DNA from: Dysidea avara
Lineage: Eukaryota > Porifera > Demospongiae > Dictyoceratida > Dysideidae
NCBI RefSeq assembly: GCF_963678975.1
Contig: NC_089275.1
Coordinates: forward strand, 1,073,001-1,137,000
DNA: 64,000 bases
Reading direction: 5' to 3'
Made by a program: the position numbers and the translations under genes. Positions 9,849 through 20,399 of the stretch are shown here, one piece after another; positions within the stretch are counted from its first letter, which is position 1, and each line of letters starts with the position of its first letter. The notes under the pieces were generated by a model. It did not search any database. It saw nothing but the letters and a program-made list of their open reading frames with translations, and was not told where the DNA came from.

Positions 9849-12800
9849 GAGCTGGCATTACTGATCCCTGATGTACACCCTCGTGATGATAGTGTACCAT
9901 CCTACACTGGTGCCAGGGAGAGCTCTAGGATAGTGTACACTGCCAGATCAGCTATTGACTCTCAAGTGCCTTCCTATGGTACACCCAGTGGTAAGTGTCA
10001 CCTCCATACTGCATTCCACACCTCCATACTTCATTCCATGCTGTACTCTAGAGTCATTCGTGTGTATGCTAAATGTTTTTCGAAAGCTTTGTTAATTTTA
10101 TCCCAATGAATTTGTTGAGAACAACACAAACTATCTAGTTTTTGCTTACAAACAATTACATTACGTACTGCTAGTGTAATCTTAGTGTTGTGCATATAGT
10201 GAGACAGTTGTATGTATAGTGAGACACAGTTGTATAAAGTCTTTCCTGCTAGACGGCTGAGGAGAGACAGTAATTCTCACTTCTTACATACCTTCCTTTT
10301 ACACCTATCCTATAGAGGGGCTTTGAGGTCACACTGTTTGTCCTCAGGAAACCTTATAGCATAAGTAACCAATTATTGGCAGGTATTATCAGCACTTGTA
10401 AACTATAGAGGCTACAGGGTATATGGAGGCTACCAAGTTCCACAATGGGCTGTTATATCCTTTAAAACATTTCTTAGAATCATTTTCATTTGGTGATTAT
10501 TGTTGTTAAAGCGCTATATCCTGGTTAAGTATGGAATTGTGCAAAAATAATTTTATATTGGAAACCAGTATGCTTTTATGTCTAACCTGAATATCTCTTG
10601 AAGGCTGGCCTCATCTTATGTGAAATGAAGACTGCACCTCCCATAAAAAAAATTCACAACCAACGAGGCATCATGGAGTTACACATAGAATCGTACGTTG
10701 TGCTGATAATTGGTCAGTCATAATTTGCCGATAATAGGTACCCTGTGCCAATAATTGGCGCATGATAGGTATTGCGATTTTTCGTTATTACAAGATGTTC
10801 ACTCACGTAAGATAATTGAAATTTGTGCGCTAAGAGACGAAGGACTGCTCTATTAAATGGTTCAAACAGGAAGTTCATATGTCATTGAATTAAGGAATTA
10901 CAATTGCGTGATGAAATGGTGCCGATAATTGAGAACTTAATGCTAATTTCTTCATTTGAGTTTAGCTCCATAACCAAAAGGTGATTGTTGTTACCAGGCC
11001 AAGTATTAGCTGGCTCAATGGTAGACTGGCTTCCCTGCACACTGCAGCCATATTACCATATTGTCATTGTATGTTGATGAGTCCCTTGAGGAAATCATCT
11101 AAGTAATACACCAGTCATATCACTTCCTGATGATTCATGATAAATTCTGCCACCACAAGTGGTGCTCACCTTGTCCAGGTCCTCTTATCAGAATATTCTG
11201 GTAAGCTTGCTGAATGTCCATTTCCCCTTCAAAACACCTTTCCCCAGCTTGATAATTTTTGCAGCTACTTGGATTACTGAAGTATACCACAATCTGCAGT
11301 CACACTCTGGTTGGATGATGAGGATAAATCAAGAATCGGTCTCCACTTGTTTTGCCCCACTTTGGAATGACTCCAAATGGGCTCACATGAGCTTCCATTT
11401 GCTGAGTAGACTCCTTGTAGCCTACTAACACCCTGTTCACACTATCCCGGGTTAGCCAGAGTGTTTTCAACTCAGGTTAAACAAATACACAAGCTTTTGA
11501 TTATTTAGGCACTTTTTAAAAGGCACTAGAATTATAACAAGTAAGCAGTTTTAGAGCATACGTAGAATATACTTGCTGTGTGGCCAACAGAAGCAAGTTA
11601 TATTGTTAACCCGAGTTGGCCAGCTTGCAATGCGTTCACACTATATCTTATCCCAGGCCAACTTGTGCCAACCTACTTCTCTTTGTCGTGCTGTACTAGA
11701 CCCGGTTTGGCACAGCTCGATTGATTCACATTGCAATTTGCTTTTTGCTCTACCTGGGTTAGAAGGTAGTGTGAACGGGGTGTATGGCTATCTGATCTGC
11801 CTTCCACTCCTGTTTGAGGTATGAAAAAACTACTTCCTCATGTTCATTAGCAGATGTCATGTTTCTCTTTGCACTTTGTAGAGTGAGCTTTCCTCTTTGG
11901 AAGTCTATTGTAAAACCACTCTCCAGCCCTCCTAGAATCAAGCAAAAGAATTTTTCATTTTTATAGCAGCAGTAGTATTCCTAATGTTGTTATTGAGATC
12001 AATGGCCTATGGGCAGCATCTTAGTGACGTCCAGCACCAATAGTTTACTGGTGTAGCAGTATGGCCCTGTAAGAAATTTATAGCTAGTTAAATGATATGT
12101 GAGCTATGCTATAGCCATACAGTAAGCTCAGTAAATATAATGTGTTGTTATCCGTCAACTTGATGTTAGCTTGCATGTAAATGAGCCACACCTGCATGGT
12201 GATGTTTGTGTTGGCTAATAGCAACCTACTTGCTGGACTAACTTACATAATTAACCATCAGATGATTAATGAGTAGCAGCACAACAGGTACATAAATCAT
12301 GATAATCATGATAATCAAGTTCTCAGTTTGGCTAATTGAGTGTCACAAACTAAAAAGTTCTACTGTTTCTTTACTTGGTCTATCCTTGCCCTAAGGCATC
12401 AAGAATAGGGATGTGGCTCTTTGCAGGAGTGACACTTGTTGATGAACTTGCACTTACAGTAGCGGTCTAAAAAAGTTCCCGTTGCGTTTGTGTTTCCGTA
12501 GGGTTGCTCTGCATTTGGGTTGCGACTGCATTGCGTTGCGTTCACTAAGCGTTGTGTTTGCGTTCCTCATAACGTCCTGTCTGCGTTCCGGTTTTCGTGC
12601 GTTTTTAGGCTTACCAGTTTACGGAGAGTTGAAGAAAGGCTGGTAATAAACGGACGAGACACAGGATTCAGCAGCATGATGGTCTTGTATCAGGTTAGCA
12701 GTCGTATAGCTATCTTGTATTTGTACATTTCTATAATTTAGATTCCGTCCAGAGCGCGCTACGGTGACCAGCCAGGAAAGTAGGAACTGGACTGAAAACT

Positions 12801-15598
12801 ACCAGAAGCACACACACAAACATTATGAAATGATTTGAATGGCATATTTATTGAAAGTTTAATAAGTGATTTGTTCGCTGACAGGCTATGACTGGGCTCA
12901 AAAAGTCTATAAAGCAGCTGAGTTAGTCGTCAATGAGGATATATCTATGAAAACTGCCATGAGCTACACGAAATACAAACTGATGAAGCTAACCTGTGGC
13001 TGTGAGAGTGTAAGTCCGAGCCCAAGCTGCCAAATCACTAAATGGGCGTGACCGTGGGGGTTTAAACGGTAAGAGTTTTTTTGTTATGTGAAGTGTCAGT
13101 TGGGGCAAAGCTGCTACTCGACTATGTAAAATGAGCTTCCTCATACTGATGTTAGTATAATATAGAACATTAAATGAATATTTCTAGCTACAAAAGAATG
13201 AAGAGCTTTGTCTTCGGCTGGTAGGTTAGCCAGTTGGCAGTAACTCCTCTTCGAGCTCCTCTTCCCTTCGCTACTGCTGGCAAAGTAAGTGTTGGTTGTC
13301 TAACTGGATAAAAAGAAATAGACACACATGGGTTAGAAACAGCTATATAAACTATGGTAGCCATCGGATAGAGTACAAGCTAGGCATAGTTTTTGTTTGT
13401 AAACACCATTCGCTTACTAATAGGCAGATACCTACAGCTAAGTTATAACAATAATTATAATAATCTTTGACTATTAACTAAATCGTATAGACAACGGCTG
13501 TTATTATCAATGGCTTAGCCTACATTGTACTGTTGTAGTTTGACGGAGGTTTTTACTGCCGTATACTCCTTTTTGCTTGTGAAGCGTTTGTGTTCCGTTT
13601 GCGTTCTTGGAAGCCTTCTCTAAGTGGAGCATTTGCGTTGCAGTTTAGGCAAATGCAACGGGAACTTTTTTTTGACCCTCTAGATGATTGATCATAAAAG
13701 ATCCAAGATGGACAAGGATATATTTTGTCATGGCAGCAATGGAATAGCTTTAAGCCATAAGGTTCCCAGCTTTGGAGGATCATGGGTGATGACAACTGCC
13801 GCAAAACACTGAGACCAAGTTTCACTGTTTGGGACCAATTGTTGTAATGCCATTTATTCTTCTGTTTGAACAGTGATCACCTGTCCTATAATAGATAAGG
13901 CGGAACTGCTTTATTACTCATTGAAGTCAATGTACTCCCCTGCCACAATCTCAGGGCTTCCCTGTAGAGTGGTGCAGCACTGCTCTACTTAATTTAAAAC
14001 TCTTTTGATGTGGTAAAATGAATGTATAAAATGTTAACAGATTGACTTTGAAGTTAGTATCAAATTGGCAGTTTTACCACTCTACTATGTTCTGCACTCT
14101 GTTCGATGTTGATTGCGTAGAATTCAGTGCTGACAGTGGCAGTGCGTGGACACCACCGGGAGAGTGGGAGATAATACTTAAAAACCTCCTCTTCCTACTT
14201 GAGGACACTGGTTGGGTATACTTCTTCCCAAGCTGGTGGTTGGTAGCACTTAGCTTCTCAGTGGAGAGCATTACCCTCTGCCAGATGGTAATGCCCTGCT
14301 ATTGTTACTGCTTGACAATGGCTTGCTGCCACTACTCTTTTAGTTTGTTGCCACTGCTTCTTGGTAGCTTCCCCTACCGTCTCATCTTGCTGCTACTCTA
14401 ATGGCTCACTGCTACTGCTTCCTCAGCTTGCTGCCCCTTCTCTCTTGTCTTGATGCTGTTTTACTTACTGTTACTGTTCTCTTAGCTTTCTGCTATTGCT
14501 CTCTTAGCTTGCTGTTGTTACTTTTAGGGCTTGCTGCAGTGACTGTCTACTTAAGACTATACAAGTAGACCACCAAGCATTGTAATTGCTACACAGCTCT
14601 GTGTGCTGTTGTCCAGGAATACGTGGTGTGGGTGGCACTGCTGATAGAGGGTCAGTTTACTGAAGCTGTGCTTTACCTGCCCCACACCCTATACAGCTCC
14701 CAGCCTGTGGATTATGTCACTTCCTGCAAGAGCAAAAAGGAGAACAATCTACAAAATCTGATAATGGCTTGAGAGATGGTCAAGGATAAAGGCCCTGACA
14801 ACTGAGTCCCTGATTCGCGGACTGGCTGGACTATCCACTACATGGAATCATCATCCAACTGTAGTACCAGATCCTGAGTAGGTGGGGTTGTACTTGAAGG
14901 CGGTGGGTTAGAAGACGGCATCACTTGAGTACAAAAAAGTTGTTAATATGTCACTAAATTGGCTGACAGGGTACAAGCATTCACGGTCACAAATCCCGTG
15001 ATAACTATCACACCTAAAATATTACTTGATACATGACCTTAGTGTTTAATCTAGACAGTGAACTTCAGATTAGCTCATTATACTAAACATTGTCTATTTG
15101 GAAAGGTATTGTAGCAAACAGTGATGTATAAATTATTGTTGTCATGCACTGTCTAGTGTGACATGCCACTTATTGGTAGCACCACCTATTCCCCTAGTTC
15201 TACTATTACATCACTGTCTTTAGATCACTTCAACTTGATTAATAACCATAGTATAAGTGAGAGATAAGGAAGTTATCTTTGTAAACAATATTGTAGACAA
15301 TACAAGACTAGACTAGTGCTCAAAAGTTTACGATGATCAATTTAAAAATTAATTTTAATTAATGATACAATAATGTTGACATGACCTTATCAACACTGTA
15401 TCACAACATTGTTATTATTACATCATTATTGTGTTTACTACAGCATCAGTGTCCCCACCCCCATACTCTCCACCACGATCACCAGGAGGTATCAGGAAAA
15501 GTGACACTTTCCCTCAACTACAACCACCATCACGACCTCCACCATCAAGACCATTCATAGAAGAGGATTATAATTATGACAGTTTTGACTCAGACTGA
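9849..15598 (+). CDS. 3' end of an unidentified gene, two terminal exons, proline-rich tail
   Basis: Exon 9849-9990 is bounded by an AG acceptor and GTAAGT donor. Exon 15444-15598 follows CTACAG and ends in TGA. The splice phases agree (phase 1 into 2 nt). The last exon reads A-S-V-S-P-P-P-Y-S-P-P and then several proline-rich stretches, ending E-E-D-Y-N-Y-D-S-F-D-S-D. P-P-P-Y is a WW-domain ligand motif; the end is acidic. About 99 codons are visible; the 5' part lies upstream and was not found in 1-9848. A polyadenylation signal follows at 15742. I do not recognise the family. The 5.4-kb intron holds several transposon fragments. Confidence 0.6.
11000..11430 (-). mobile_element. Decayed reverse transcriptase fragment (DIRS or Ty3-like)
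   Basis: On the minus strand, with frame changes, one can read S-P-F-G-V-I-P-K, then I-K-L-G-K-G, M-D-I-Q-Q-A-Y, then Y-L-D-D-F-L and A-V-C-R-E-A-S-L-P-L-S. This order matches the palm of LTR/DIRS-type reverse transcriptases; YLDD is the catalytic box. Several frameshifts make it a dead relic in an intron of the 9849-15598 gene. Confidence 0.6.
11429..11783. mobile_element. MITE with CACCC(T/C)GTTCACACTA ends
   Basis: The left end CACCCTGTTCACACTATCCC is mirrored by 'ggtagtgtgaacggggtg' at the right. The interior holds further 'ccgggttagcc' and 'gttaacccgagttggcc' inverted blocks. No clear target duplication was seen. Confidence 0.65.
12460..13682. mobile_element. 1.2-kb non-autonomous DNA transposon
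   Basis: The left end TAGCGGTCTAAAAAAGTTCC continues 'cgttgcgttt'. The right end is the complement of TAGAGGGTCAAAAAAAAGTT, followed by 'cccgttgcattt'. Subterminal 'gttgcgttt' words are repeated in both arms. The interior has no transposase domain. Flanking 8-mers do not match. Confidence 0.65.
13683..15443. other. Intron sequence, nothing clear
   Basis: This is the rest of the intron of the plus-strand gene ending at 15598. The 14040-14540 part is C/T-rich and low in complexity. No extra exon could be justified by splice sites together with phase. Confidence 0.4.
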
Positions 15599-15741
15599 CC
15601 CCAGCTGATCATCTGTAGCAACAGCTAGTCTGTTGTATAAATTATTATTATTATTATTGTACACAATAGCACTTGTAAATAGAATAGCTAAGATTGCTCT
15701 ATGTATATGTACAAGTATATAATGGAATTTATTTTTTGTGG

Positions 15742-15747
15742 AATAAA
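15742..15747 (+). terminator. AATAAA polyadenylation signal
   Basis: An exact AATAAA 143 bases after the stop codon of the gene ending at 15598, downstream of a U-rich stretch. Confidence 0.6.
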
Positions 15748-16738
15748 AATATGGCCACCTTAAGACCTACCACAACTGGTTTGATTTCACTATTACATAT
15801 ACAGGAAGAACAACACAACACGTTTATCACACAAAGAACGAGTATTAATCATGTGAGTGTGTGATCATATTGTTATGTAGATTTCACAGGGGTGTACTGA
15901 GAAGAGTTTCCAGGGGGTTCAGGAAACCCCTTTGGATTTTACATACTAGAAGCAAATTGAAACTTCAGGTTACCAGAATCTGAAATCTATCATGGCACAT
16001 TTTAAACTTTTATTTAAATAGTACTTTTTCACATGATAGCAACACTTGTAGCATTGTTGTGAATTATGATTTTGGTGAAAAGATTGAGATACTCTAATAA
16101 AGCAGTCAGGTAATTACTCTAATATAACAGTCACTTAGCTGTAGTGAAAACTCCTGCATATCTCCTGTTTCACAAAATTAACCACAAGATATTAATATTG
16201 ATTGTGAGAACTATGCTTACAAGGTTTTGGGGACATGTGAAATACAGTACCAAACATGACTGGTCTACTGTCAAAATTAATTGCATTATAAAAAACATGT
16301 TTTATTCAGTATCATGTGTATGATGTTTGGAGACGATGCTTTATCTGTATGGGGAAGATTTTCTTTTAAAGGCTGGTGCATATCAAGTACTCAGAAAAGG
16401 TATGACCACTTTTGATGCTCCTCCCCAAAGTCCTCTACCACATAGTACTGGATTTAGACCATCGGAATCTTCACAATCATTGGTTGAGCATATACAATTA
16501 TGTATCATACTGTGAGCTGATATCAATGTTGCTCCTTTATTCTAATCTCTAATTAATATTTTAATCTTCTTTTGATCTTGCGACCAGATTTGCAAAAAGG
16601 AGTCTTCCACACACATCCAATTCCATACATCCAATTAAAGACCATGCATGATTTCAAAACTACACATTTCAACCACTGATCATGTTGCTGCACACAAACC
16701 AAAATTTCAAGTCAATTTCATAATAGTTATTATTTTAA
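15748..16738. other. Intergenic, repeat fragments
   Basis: The 16080-16135 part has two reverse copies of the 'ctctaataaagcagtca' motif. 16576-16640 carries a fold-back family end ('gaccagatttgcaaaaaggagtcttccacacaca') also seen at 42616-42838. No gene was found. Confidence 0.5.
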
Positions 16739-17388
16739 GGGTGCTCTGTACAGTCCGCCTATATGGCTTCCCATGAAATTTAATTGTTCTATAACTTACA
16801 AATGGTTTTAGCAAATGTTCTGTACTTTTTTACTGGATATAAGTTAACACTAGTACACACAGTTTAGTCCAAACCCAACTGCTAAATTTGCTTTAGAACA
16901 TGAGTTATAGTTTTTCCCATTATACTAGAACTAGTCCTACAGTTTACACACAAGAGCCTTGATACTTTTATGATACACTATGCTAAACAGCAGAAACCAT
17001 TATGTGTTTTTATTTTTGTCTTTTAGCTTCTCAATCATCACATATTTATCTTTCTGGTTGACAGTCCCAGAAATCCTTTTCTTTACTTCCATGTTATTCA
17101 TCATCTGGACTTGCTATTTCAAAATGGTAAACGCTCTTCTTTGGCAAAATTACTAAAGTAGCTTGTGTGAAAGTTTCATGTCTATTGGATTAAAAATGAC
17201 AGAGTAGTTCTAATTTAAGTGAGAGGGTGTAGAATAGCAAGATGCGTGTGCTTGTTGCTATGGGATACCTAATTTACAGGTACTAAAATGTGTCAACATG
17301 TCACAGGCTAATTAAGTGACCATATTATTTCTTTTAGTGCAAATAGACTATGTCTTGGGAAGCCTTGTACGAACTGTACAGAGCACCC
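16739..17388. mobile_element. 650-bp element with TTAA target duplication (piggyBac-like derivative)
   Basis: The ends are GGGTGCTCTGTACAGT and its complement, which form a perfect 15-bp inverted repeat. Both sides are flanked by TTAA (16735-16738 and 17389-17392). TTAA duplication is the hallmark of piggyBac-type transposition. No transposase frame is present. Confidence 0.75.
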
Positions 17389-17869
17389 TTAAAATCTAGT
17401 TATGAATTGTCAAAGTTGGTCACTCAGTGTGTTAGACCCTTTTTCACAAATCCAGTCACTTAAGGTTGGTATTTGAAATACCACAGTGACCACACATGTG
17501 TAGTTATGGACAGGAAGTTTTTTAAAAGTCATTGGTAAAGCTACTGCACTATAACTAGTGCAGTAGCTGTCTGGACTACAGTACTTTAATTATCAGTCAT
17601 TGTGTTTCAATAACTGTTATGTTCTGTTAAAGTATTATTATCTGAGGGGATTACAAAGACATTTAATTAATTACCTGTAATCCAGCCTTAGCACTAACCA
17701 CTAAAATCATAAGAGCTGATATGATACACTGCTAAAAGGCTTATGTTTCTGTTCTTAATTATTATAAGTTAGTATGGAGAAACATTTAATGAGATGTTCT
17801 AATGTCATTTATCAGAGGACAGGAAGATAATTATATTGTTGGTGGCTTTACTGTACATTTATTATTATG

Positions 17870-17998
17870 TAGTGTCCTCAATTAAGTATCTATGGACACC
17901 GTAAGGGACCAACCAGTAGTGTCCTAATCATCACCAAGATGTCCTGATATTCCAGATATGTACAAAGGAATACTTTGGGACCTAACAAAATGTCTGGA
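17870..17998. mobile_element. Tc1/mariner-like MITE remnant
   Basis: Shares 'atggacacc', 'tagtgtcctaatcatca' and 'aaatgtctggatta' with the segment 40790-40890, and in general form with the CAGTGGA-ended MITEs at 33973 and 34757. Confidence 0.45.
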
Positions 17999-18006
17999 TT
18001 AAGTAG

Positions 18007-18192
18007 GTGCCCTCAAGTGCTCACACTACAATCTATAGGGTTGGACTTAACTGATGATGGTGATATGTTCAGTTCATCCTCTAGTGAGGTGGGTAGGAAT
18101 GTTGTGAAACTGATACAAGAATACCAGGAATCCTTCAATGTTATTGAAAGGTGTAGGACACTAGTGACAGATGCTGTACATGTGAACTGTGA
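18007..18192 (+). CDS. Possible orphan exon, unknown
   Basis: A 62-codon open stretch lies between an AG (18005-18006) and a GTGACT donor-like site. It reads L-D-L-T-D-D-G-D-M-F-S, then V-V-K-L-I-Q-E-Y-Q and T-L-V-T-D-A-V-H-V. The composition is protein-like, but no neighbouring exon was found on this strand. It may be a relic or a chance frame. Confidence 0.25.
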
Positions 18193-18517
18193 GGTGACTG
18201 TTCTATTAGAGTGTTTTGTGATGTTATAGTACTACCGTAATTGTATGGTGGGTAGCTGGTGGATTATTGTATCAGTTTCTCACTACAGTTAGCGGCTGGT
18301 TTAGAGAGGTGGTCTTAATGTACAAGTGATCACTAATTAGAGTAGGGACCACATGTACAGTAAAAACAAACTAGCGAAGGTCACTATTAGTTTCTGCCGC
18401 AATACTCACTATTTCGTGTGTAGTAATGTTCATCACTAATTATTTTGTAGTGCCCTTCACTAGCATGTAGTGATTTTTTAAAAACAGTACATAATAAGCA
18501 AATACTAAATATGGGCC

Positions 18518-19330
18518 TCAGCAGCCTGCACAGCAAATCGGTGCCTCAGCAACGGGACAGTGCAAACTGGACCTGGCACCACGAATGCACACAATTGCAG
18601 ATCTCAACAAAGAGAAGCTTAATTTACATCTCAGCCATCCCATCACTACTCCATAAGAAAGACTGTGCTTAGCACTCAAAAGGTTGGCCAATCTCTTATA
18701 AAACTGAGTAGCAGCATCACCCATTCCACTAGTAGTGGTGAAAATTAAAGAAGTAAATGAGGCATTCTCTACTTCATGAACCCGTTGTTGGTATTCACGT
18801 CTCTATTCCTTATTGTGACAGAGTGTAGGGGTTGATTTGAGGGTGCACTAGGGTTAAAAATTCTGACATCAAAGTATGACGTCCTCCCTAAAAACCATTA
18901 GCTGCAATGTCAAGCCTTGCGTTATCATCACGATTAGCTGTTTTGTATTGAAGGGTCTCACCAGAAAGAGGCTGAAGGTGAGGTTCAATGATAACATTGT
19001 TACAGACCTCAGAAAGTAAGTTGGCAGTTAGATCATACACTTCATTATGTCTCAAAGAAGAAAACCTGCCCTTTGGACAAGACAGAGCATGTTCTATGGT
19101 AAAGAGTGACCACAGGCACAGGAAGTAGGGAAGGAAGATGGTAGCCAATGATAGCGAAGCGCAATTGCATCACAAAAAGTAGTTTTATGAAGCACAAAAT
19201 TATGCGACTTCAATGGAAGACAAGAGAGCCAATTGGATGCACCCTTCTCCAGAGCCAACTTGACTGACGAAGTTCATCAAACAAATGATTGGCAAATTGA
19301 AGTTACAAAAGAGTACTGAATGTCACTACA
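18518..19330 (-). mobile_element. Decayed retroelement C-terminal region
   Basis: Minus-strand pieces in different frames read H-A-L-S-C-P-K-G, then L-R-H-N-E-V-Y-D-L-T-A-N-L-L-S-E-V-C, A-R-L-D-I-A-A-N-G-F, and finally W-L-R-C-K-L-S-F-S-L-L-R-S-A. I recognise this series as the conserved C-terminal block of a family of reverse-transcriptase-bearing proteins repeated in invertebrate genomes, but cannot name the clade. Stops and frameshifts separate the pieces, so it is a pseudogene. Confidence 0.5.
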
Positions 19331-19535
19331 AAAAATAGAGAGTATTGTGGCAGAAATTAGTAATGACCTTCACTAGTTTGTTTTTACTGTGTGCACTATT
19401 GTAGCTACACTACACTTGTGATCATATCCAAACACTCTAATAGAACATACGCTTGTAGAGTGAATTTAAAGCTGTACACTTCAACATGACATCATACACT
19501 ATGATAGGAATTGATGATACTGATCACTGATGTTC

Positions 19536-20118
19536 CATTAGACCCTTACACTAGTACTGATTGTTCTATTAGAGTATATACTGATCACTGATATTCCCTT
19601 ACACTAGTACTGATTGTTCTATTAGAGTATATACTGATCACTGATGTTCCCTTACACTAATACTGATTGTTCTATTAGAGTATATACTGATCACTGATAT
19701 TCCCTTACACTAATACTGATTGTTCTATTAGAGTATATACTGATCACTGATGTTCCCTTACACTAGTACTGATTGTTCTATTAGAGTACACTGATGTTTC
19801 CTTACACTAGTACTTATTGTTCTATTAGAGTATATACTGACCACTGATGTTCCCTTACACTAGTACTGATTGTTCTATTAGAGTATATACTGATCACGAT
19901 TGTTCTATTAGAGTATATACTGATCACTGATGTTCCCTTACACTAGTACTGATTGTTCTATTAGAGTATATACTGATCACTGATGTTCCCTTACACTAGT
20001 ACTGATTGTTCTATTAGAGTATATACTGATCACTGATGTTCCCTTACACTAGTACTGATTGTTCTATTAGAGCATATACTGATCACTGATGTTCCCTTAC
20101 ACTAGTACTTATTGTTCT
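19536..20118. repeat. Tandem satellite of about 53 bp, about 10 copies
   Basis: The unit is TGATCACTGATGTTCCCTTA, then 'cactagtactgattgttctattagagtatata'. Some units are shortened. It embeds the TTCTATTAGAGTA core shared with the 6018-6616 array, but the rest of the unit is unrelated. Confidence 0.95.
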
Positions 20119-20399
20119 AATAGTTTCTCACTGACTGTGAACGGAAATATACAGTCATATCATCACCTGACCACTATTCTTGGACTATAGTTCTCATATA
20201 TGCAGTTCAAACTAAATGTTTAATAGATAATAGACATCCCATATTGGAACGGAGCTTCTAATTATAAGACCCTCCTAATCTATCCATGCTGCACACCCCT
20301 TATGCAAGCAGTAGATGTTTACTCAATATTATCCTTTTAATAAATAAACACAATGTCTACACTTGTTTAAGTGGATGGGTGTGGTCAATCTACATGATG

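Noticed and set aside
11573..11824. 83-codon plus-strand frame
   Set aside because: Lies across the inverted-repeat MITE 11429-11783; no splice sites or protein-like pattern.
12866..13051. 61-codon frame reading Y-D-W-A-Q-K-V-Y-K-A-A-E-L
   Set aside because: Looks protein-like but is inside the 12460-13682 transposon and has no partner exon; too short to name.
14042..14401. 119-codon plus-strand frame rich in Leu, Cys and Tyr
   Set aside because: Comes from C/T-rich low-complexity sequence; no domain, and it does not fit the phase of the surrounding gene.
14630..14790. Possible exon E-Y-V-V-W-V-A-L-L-I-E-G-Q-F
   Set aside because: Follows a plausible acceptor, but no donor with the right phase joins it to 9990 or 15444, and direct joining of those two exons works.
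19536..20118. CRISPR-like regular array
   Set aside because: The units are contiguous tandem repeats with no distinct spacers, and the genome is eukaryotic.
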